Both the position numbers and the translations under genes were made by a program. From Paracrocinitomix mangrovi (lineage in GTDB: Bacteria > Bacteroidota > Bacteroidia > Flavobacteriales_D > Crocinitomicaceae), in the NCBI RefSeq assembly GCF_019740355.2, contig NZ_CP091819.1, positions 868,001 through 932,000 of the forward strand: a stretch of 64,000 bases of DNA, read 5' to 3'. Below, piece after piece: positions 59,763-64,000 of this stretch (its first letter is position 1; every line of letters starts with the position of its first letter). The notes beneath the pieces are model-generated. The model did not search any database, was not told the origin of the DNA, and worked only from the letters and a program-made list of their open reading frames with translations.

Positions 59763-61511
59763 ATGAAACTGTTTCTTTTAATTTTCTTCTTTATTACCCT
59801 TCATTTGTTTGGTCAAGAATGGAATCAAAAAATAGGATCTTGGGAAAAAAGCAGGGGCTATACATTCGAATTTTATTTATTAAATGATAGCATAGCTAAC
59901 TTCAGTTATTCAGGTAGTGAATATGGAAGTGGTACTGGTGTGCGCTATTCAAAATCGGGCGATACTTTAACTTTCTTAAATCCTGAACCAAAAACAGGTT
60001 GTGATTATGTAGTTTATTATGATACAATCTCTAGTGATTCTGTCGAAATTCAAATCCAATCTTATGATGATTATGGTTATTACACCTATAGTCTATATTC
60101 ATTTGACAATATTCATTTTGACACTATTAGGGCTTTCCAACCTATCAGGTTAGAGAAAGAAAATGTACCTGATTTCATTTATGTTGACACTATTTCTATA
60201 ATGTTGGATAAGAAGAAGGTTTTATCAAATGTATATGTTGATATTTATTGTTCTACAGGTATAAGAGACAAATCCATTTTCGGTTTCCCTGGTTATTTTG
60301 AACAAATGCAATTTGTATTAAAAAATGGGGTCTGGTCCGTTATTAAAACCCCAGAATTACTCAATTTCGATTTGACTTTATATGAAGAAATGCGTCCTGT
60401 GACTTGGTGGTGGCCTTTTTCAGGTTCGGGATTGGGTGTCGAACTAAATACAAAACATGACTTCATCCCGGACAGCTCTATTAGTGCAATAAAAATCAAT
60501 AACAATTCAGAACACGAAATCAATCTTAATAAATATACAAATCTTAAGAGCTTGGAAATAAACACGAATAACTTTGACCTCACTTTGCACACTGGTCATT
60601 TAGATGACCTTACCATCACAACTAACGATAGTTCCAAAAGTTTGACTTTATTTCTAGACCAAAATGAAATACGTTACTTAGAGTCTGATATGCCGATAAC
60701 TGCAACAAATTTATTGAAAGTCGATTTTTTAAGTTATCATATTAGAACGATAGATCATCAATTGACTTTCAATAACAACCCAATAACTGCAAGAAGACTT
60801 AACTTGAACTATACTGACGAAAAAATGAATGTCGAAATTTCAGATAAATGGAGCACTCTAAATTTTGTTTTAATAGAAAAAGACACCATTTCTCTTGATT
60901 GTAACATTGAAGTTCTTCCAATATTAGATAGTCTTGTATTATATGGTCATACAAATAACTATGACTTTTTAAATTGTAAACACGATTTGATGTATTTAGG
61001 AATTTTCTATTCCAACGAATCAGATTCAACAAAAATCAGAAACCTTTATCCAAATATTGATCAGCAATATTATTGTTTTCCCATAGAAAATTTCATTCAA
61101 ACTACTGTTCATTCTACCAGTCCTCTTAGAGAAATAAAACTTGGCGACACCGTTTTAAGCTTCAGTAATGAAGAGTTCATTCATTCGAAAATAACTGCAG
61201 TTGAATATCATTTCAATTCCACAGTAACAATAGAATATTTAATAGTTAATGATGAACTTTCTTGTCTTGACAATAGTGTCCAACAACCAATATTTTATAC
61301 AACATTTACAAGCCTTCACCCTCTAAATATCTCTAACATAGCTAAACCAATAGACTCTATTTCAATTGATGAATATGTTCAAAGTGTACACGGACCTATT
61401 TCTTTCACTTCCTTTTCAAATATAAAAAAGCAATATTCAGGTACTCTGGTTAATGTACGCACAGATGAAGGCAATTACTTTATAAATGGAATAAACTTCA
61501 TGAACAAATAA
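59763..61511 (+). CDS. Large exported hypothetical protein
   Basis: The 582-residue protein has a signal peptide (ends LHLFGQ, about 18) and an almost all-beta composition. The first 110 residues (IGSWEKSRGYTFEFYLLND) look like a lipocalin-type domain. The middle has leucine/asparagine-rich strands spaced about 20-25 residues (YTNLKSLEINTNN, DDLTITTND), hinting at a leucine-rich-repeat-like or beta-solenoid region. It is not recognised as any known family. It is the largest gene of the array and the only one between sites 4 and 5. Confidence 0.62.
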   Translation: MKLFLLIFFFITLHLFGQEWNQKIGSWEKSRGYTFEFYLLNDSIANFSYSGSEYGSGTGVRYSKSGDTLTFLNPEPKTGCDYVVYYDTISSDSVEIQIQSYDDYGYYTYSLYSFDNIHFDTIRAFQPIRLEKENVPDFIYVDTISIMLDKKKVLSNVYVDIYCSTGIRDKSIFGFPGYFEQMQFVLKNGVWSVIKTPELLNFDLTLYEEMRPVTWWWPFSGSGLGVELNTKHDFIPDSSISAIKINNNSEHEINLNKYTNLKSLEINTNNFDLTLHTGHLDDLTITTNDSSKSLTLFLDQNEIRYLESDMPITATNLLKVDFLSYHIRTIDHQLTFNNNPITARRLNLNYTDEKMNVEISDKWSTLNFVLIEKDTISLDCNIEVLPILDSLVLYGHTNNYDFLNCKHDLMYLGIFYSNESDSTKIRNLYPNIDQQYYCFPIENFIQTTVHSTSPLREIKLGDTVLSFSNEEFIHSKITAVEYHFNSTVTIEYLIVNDELSCLDNSVQQPIFYTTFTSLHPLNISNIAKPIDSISIDEYVQSVHGPISFTSFSNIKKQYSGTLVNVRTDEGNYFINGINFMNK

Positions 61512-61580
61512 TATTCTTTCTTTTACCTATATTCCTAGTGTAATCTCCTAAGCACCGATCCAATTCATAGAAAAACAGCA

Positions 61581-61704
61581 GTTAACTTAGTAGCTAAAGC
61601 TAACGCCGACCCTTGGCCGGCACGGTCGGACAGCCAGGGTACGGTTTTGGCCAGCGCACCTCACGTCGCAATTAATTGCTAGCTTTAGCCAAACGTTATA
61701 AACA
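61581..61704 (+). repeat. attC-like site 5
   Basis: The left arm is GTTAAC (61581-61586), spacer, GCTAAAGC (61593-61600). The right arm is GCTTTAGC (61682-61689), CAAAC, GTTATAAACA (61695-61704). The two inner boxes are perfect reverse complements. The centre carries CGGTCGGACAGCC and GGTTTTGGCC. Confidence 0.75.
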
Positions 61705-61773
61705 ATTAACGATTTAACTTGATTTGTTTTCACGTATTTATCTGCCATTCAAATTCATTCTTATCTTCACATC

Positions 61774-62499
61774 ATGAACAGAACAACACCCTTTTTAATT
61801 GTTTGCTTCTTTATAATTGGTTGTAATTCCAAATCAAATGAGGAACAAAATATGAATCATACAAGCACAGAAGTTTCACCTATAATTTCTATGGATTCAT
61901 TAGTTGGAGATTGGCTGAAGGTAAAATCAGACATTTATTATGCAGGAGATCATGTAACAGGGGGTGTTTCTGATTCTTCTGTTTTAGTTTTTACCAATGA
62001 TTCTTTATGGTTTGGTTTGTTTCCTAGATGGTTCAAATTTGGTGTAGAATGCACTACAAATAATGACACAATATTCTATAGTAAAGATAATAAACCATTA
62101 GCGCGAGCTAAATTCATAAATGATACTTTGGTTTTGAGCCTATTAGAAACAAATTTACACACAGTTGATTCTTATGTCAGAACCGAGCTTGATGTAGAGG
62201 TAAAGAAATTGCTCATTGAGAATAGAATCAATTGGGAATTATTTGCTTTTATATGGGAGTTAAATCAACCTCAGAATATGCCTGATGTTGTATGTGACAT
62301 GCACGTACCAGAACAACTTGATCTGAGAACTGATAATAATTCATCAATCATTTACGATCAAAATGTACTTTTATACCTGACACCAACAGATACAATTGGA
62401 TTTTCCTTTGTATCTAATTCTGGTAACAATTTGGAATTACTTCATCACTGCTCGGATATGCTCGGTTTACATACATTGAGATACACAAAAGCAAATTAG
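61774..62499 (+). CDS. Hypothetical lipoprotein
   Basis: The 241-residue protein has lipobox IIGC (C17) and an S/N/T-rich linker. A beta-rich domain follows that opens DSLVGDWLKVKSD, another lipocalin-like GDW start. It is not recognised further. The unit it occupies begins with GTTATAAACA and ends with TGTTTATAAC (62522), exact reverse complements. Confidence 0.62.
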   Translation: MNRTTPFLIVCFFIIGCNSKSNEEQNMNHTSTEVSPIISMDSLVGDWLKVKSDIYYAGDHVTGGVSDSSVLVFTNDSLWFGLFPRWFKFGVECTTNNDTIFYSKDNKPLARAKFINDTLVLSLLETNLHTVDSYVRTELDVEVKKLLIENRINWELFAFIWELNQPQNMPDVVCDMHVPEQLDLRTDNNSSIIYDQNVLLYLTPTDTIGFSFVSNSGNNLELLHHCSDMLGLHTLRYTKAN

Positions 62500-62521
62500 T
62501 TAGTCCTGTTAAGTGAAAAAC

Positions 62522-62736
62522 TGTTTATAACATAATAGCTAAAGCCAACGTCCGCCCCTTGGCCGGCCATCTTCTCACACATTTCTTGTCCATAGTCCTG
62601 TGCTGTCATCATCAACTTCGCCAAGGTTACGTTGATTCAAAACGGTTGGACAGCCATCCCGAGGACTCGGGAGGGGTTTTGGCCACCGAACATCAAGACG
62701 GCATAAATGCCTAACTTTACCCAAACGTTATGAAGC
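62522..62736 (+). repeat. attC-like site 6
   Basis: The left arm is TGTTTATAAC (62522-62531), spacer, GCTAAAGC (62538-62545). The right arm is CTAACTTTACCC, spacer, GTTATGAAGC (62727-62736). It is the longest element at 215 bp. It contains the perfect palindrome TCCCGAG-GA-CTCGGGA (62657-62672) and the shared GGTTTTGGCC-type block. Confidence 0.75.
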
Positions 62737-62742
62737 ATTAAA

Positions 62743-63075
62743 ATGCAAGATAAAGGGAAGTCAAAATACGGTTTGGAAAAAATTATTAAGAATTACTCTT
62801 CAATCACCGAAGAGAATGTAATTGAATTTATTCAAAAGCTTAAATTGCATGGGGCAGGTTTTCTAGAAACAATAAAAATAATCCGAGAGATGTGTGGCTA
62901 TTCTTTAATCGAAATTCAAAAGCACATGCAGGAATCTGGTGTTTGGAACAATGAATTAGAAACAACTGCTGAAATGGAGCAAGAATTTATGCGAATAGCA
63001 GCTAAAGATGCTGAAAATGTAGTTACGGACTTAGATGGGAATATAATCTCTCTGACAAAGAGTTCAAAAAAGTAA
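62743..63075 (+). CDS. Small cytosolic cassette protein, L7/L12-CTD-like segment
   Basis: The 110 residues have no signal. The segment TIKIIREMCGYSLIEIQKHM (about 45-64) recalls the ribosomal L7/L12 C-terminal helix-turn-helix (IKxIRExTGLGLKEAKxxV), a module also found in stand-alone bacterial proteins. The rest is charged helix. The gene begins 6 bp after site 6 and ends 47 bp before site 7. The likeness is by eye only. Confidence 0.55.
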   Translation: MQDKGKSKYGLEKIIKNYSSITEENVIEFIQKLKLHGAGFLETIKIIREMCGYSLIEIQKHMQESGVWNNELETTAEMEQEFMRIAAKDAENVVTDLDGNIISLTKSSKK

Positions 63076-63122
63076 GATAAGTTATTGTCTACAAAAAGTA
63101 ATCCTGCACAAACAGAAAACGC

Positions 63123-63264
63123 CACCTAACACAATAGGTAAAGCACATGTCCTTCCCTTTTTTGCCAGCACTCCCGATAGCTATCGGGATCGCACGCAAT
63201 TCAACTTCAGTAAAACCTTCGTTGAACAAAGTAAATTGCTAGCTTTAGTCAAACGTTATAAACC
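63123..63264 (+). repeat. attC-like site 7
   Basis: The left box ACCTAAC fits the R'' consensus RYYYAAC exactly (63124-63130) and is followed by GGTAAAGC (63137-63144). The right arm is GCTTTAGTC, spacer, GTTATAAACC (63255-63264). The centre contains the perfect palindrome TCCCGATAGCTATCGGGA (63172-63189). Confidence 0.75.
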
Positions 63265-63292
63265 ATTGGCAACTAGGGAAGAGAATTTAAGA

Positions 63293-63487
63293 ATGATTAA
63301 ATTATATGGCATAAGCTTGATTTGTCTCTCTTTCTTCATAATCTTAATGATTTATGGAGGTAATCATGAACACCTCATATTTCGTGCTCATATGTTAGAA
63401 GATTGGATTCTGTATGGTGCATCTTTATTATCGTTTATTTTTGGAATTCTTCTATTAATTAAGGCATTCAAAGCCAATAAAAAATAG
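63293..63487 (+). CDS. Small membrane protein with two helices
   Basis: The start is placed at the ATG at 63293, outside the repeat; a longer frame from 63236 would translate the right arm of site 7. The 64 residues contain two hydrophobic segments (about 3-21 and 39-58) joined by a short histidine-bearing loop, and a basic tail KAFKANKK. It is not recognised further. Such two-helix proteins are frequent in cassette arrays, but no toxin or holin signature is present. Confidence 0.6.
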   Translation: MIKLYGISLICLSFFIILMIYGGNHEHLIFRAHMLEDWILYGASLLSFIFGILLLIKAFKANKK

Positions 63488-63496
63488 TAACCAAAA

Positions 63497-63931
63497 ATGA
63501 ACAATTTCAAAAATCCACATAGAAGTCCTAAAGAAGCTTGGACAACAACCCAAGAAGGAATAGATCTGGTTTATCCAATTTTTCATCATGACACGACCAT
63601 AGTACATGATCCTATAATTAAGCGAAATGTTAAAGAGGTTTGCGGAGATATTGACTTCTGGAGCTGGGACGGAAATGAAAATGACAGATTCGTTGATAGT
63701 ACTGGAAAAGTATTCCTTTCCAAGAACGAAAAATCTGGAATCTGGGCTTCTGGTCAATTTCCAGCGGAAGTTGAACGAACCATGGACATTTCAGAAATCA
63801 AAGGAATTATGAAAATGGGAATTGACACTAACAAATCGAACATTAAAGAAGATTCAGATTTATTAAAACTTGAACTTGATAAGCTTGAATCTATTCAGGA
63901 AGTTTTGTTGCTATGCGCCAGGTACTTTTGA
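63497..63931 (+). CDS. Hypothetical cytosolic protein
   Basis: The 144-residue protein has a central aromatic/aspartate-rich segment (DIDFWSWDGNENDRF) and a helical C-terminus (LLKLELDKLESIQEVLLL). No signal is present and no family is recognised. It lies 9 bp after the small membrane protein gene, so both may belong to one cassette ending in site 8. Confidence 0.58.
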   Translation: MNNFKNPHRSPKEAWTTTQEGIDLVYPIFHHDTTIVHDPIIKRNVKEVCGDIDFWSWDGNENDRFVDSTGKVFLSKNEKSGIWASGQFPAEVERTMDISEIKGIMKMGIDTNKSNIKEDSDLLKLELDKLESIQEVLLLCARYF

Positions 63932-63933
63932 AA

Positions 63934-64000
63934 AATGCATATAATTCAGTAAGCAAAGCTCACGTCCGACACTTGTCTATCTCTCCCGATAGCTATCAGG
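63934..64000 (+). repeat. attC-like site 8, left part (cut by window end)
   Basis: TGCATATAAT-TCAGTA-AGCAAAGC followed by TCACGTCCG resembles the left arm of site 6. TCCCGATAGCTATC at the edge matches the palindrome in site 7. The right arm lies outside the window. Confidence 0.55.

Noticed and set aside
63236-63292. N-terminal extension of the two-helix protein
   Set aside because: These codons lie within the right arm of attC-like site 7; the ATG at 63293 gives a normal membrane protein.
62743-63487. A toxin-antitoxin pair in the array
   Set aside because: The two genes are separated by a full attC-like site, and neither has a motif of a known toxin or antitoxin family.
1-64000. Genes for an integrase, transposase or phage proteins
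   Set aside because: No tyrosine or serine recombinase, DDE transposase or capsid/terminase motif is visible in any frame of the window, so the cassette array is called integron-like only.

Overview
The window comes from a low-GC member of the Bacteroidota, most likely a Flavobacteriales-type marine or freshwater bacterium. This rests on four things seen in the sequence. There are several cargo proteins with type IX secretion (T9SS) C-terminal signals. There is a PorP/SprF-OmpA-adhesin cluster. Many start codons follow a TAnnTTTG promoter box, the Bacteroidota -7 element, at short distance and with no clear Shine-Dalgarno. Exported lipoproteins are numerous. The genus cannot be fixed from the window.

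Layout. 1-3.6 kb: end of a TrmH-like rRNA/tRNA methyltransferase, convergent hutF, then nif3-like and a zinc-ribbon coiled-coil gene. 3.7-14.6 kb: a minus-strand cluster of a 2695-residue HYR/SprB-repeat adhesin with a type B T9SS tail, a PorP/SprF protein and an OmpA/PD40 lipoprotein. 14.9-18 kb: fabG, two small genes and a dicarboxylate/amino-acid symporter. 18.2-33.9 kb: three T9SS type A cargo proteins interleaved with housekeeping genes (rpsA with a histone-H1-like N-terminal tail, a thiolase, prmC), a second OmpA/PD40 protein, a barrel protein and an HD hydrolase. 34.1-38.2 kb: an acetyltransferase, an ABC transporter pair and a periplasmic thioredoxin-like protein. About 38.25-38.42 kb: a probable structured small RNA with 6S-like architecture. 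38.4-42.9 kb: a tight minus-strand run (GH25 lysozyme, MBL hydrolase, lipoprotein, barrel, DUF493 and small proteins). 42.9-55.2 kb: mostly single genes of general metabolism (CoA pyrophosphatase, fabI, gcvT) and conserved unknowns, including a prokaryotic GIDE-domain protein.

From about 55.2 kb to the end the character changes. All genes are on the plus strand, nearly all are unrecognised, and many are exported lipoproteins. They are separated by related GC-richer imperfect palindromes of about 60-215 bp that end in a GTTA(T/G/C) box. The outer arms follow the layout of integron attC sites (R''-spacer-L'' ... L'-spacer-R'). Two cassettes carry perfect 10-nt inverted matches between the R' box at their start and the R'' box at their end, as expected if each once existed as a circle. 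No integrase is visible here. This integron-like cassette array is the main novelty candidate. The next two are the rpsA leader, with three hairpins and two loops that are exact 6-nt complements, and the 6S-like RNA.

In working terms, the left 55 kb is a mostly conserved chromosomal backbone with a secretion/adhesion theme, and the right 9 kb is an accessory array of small exported proteins. Nothing was searched against databases; family names come from recognised motifs.
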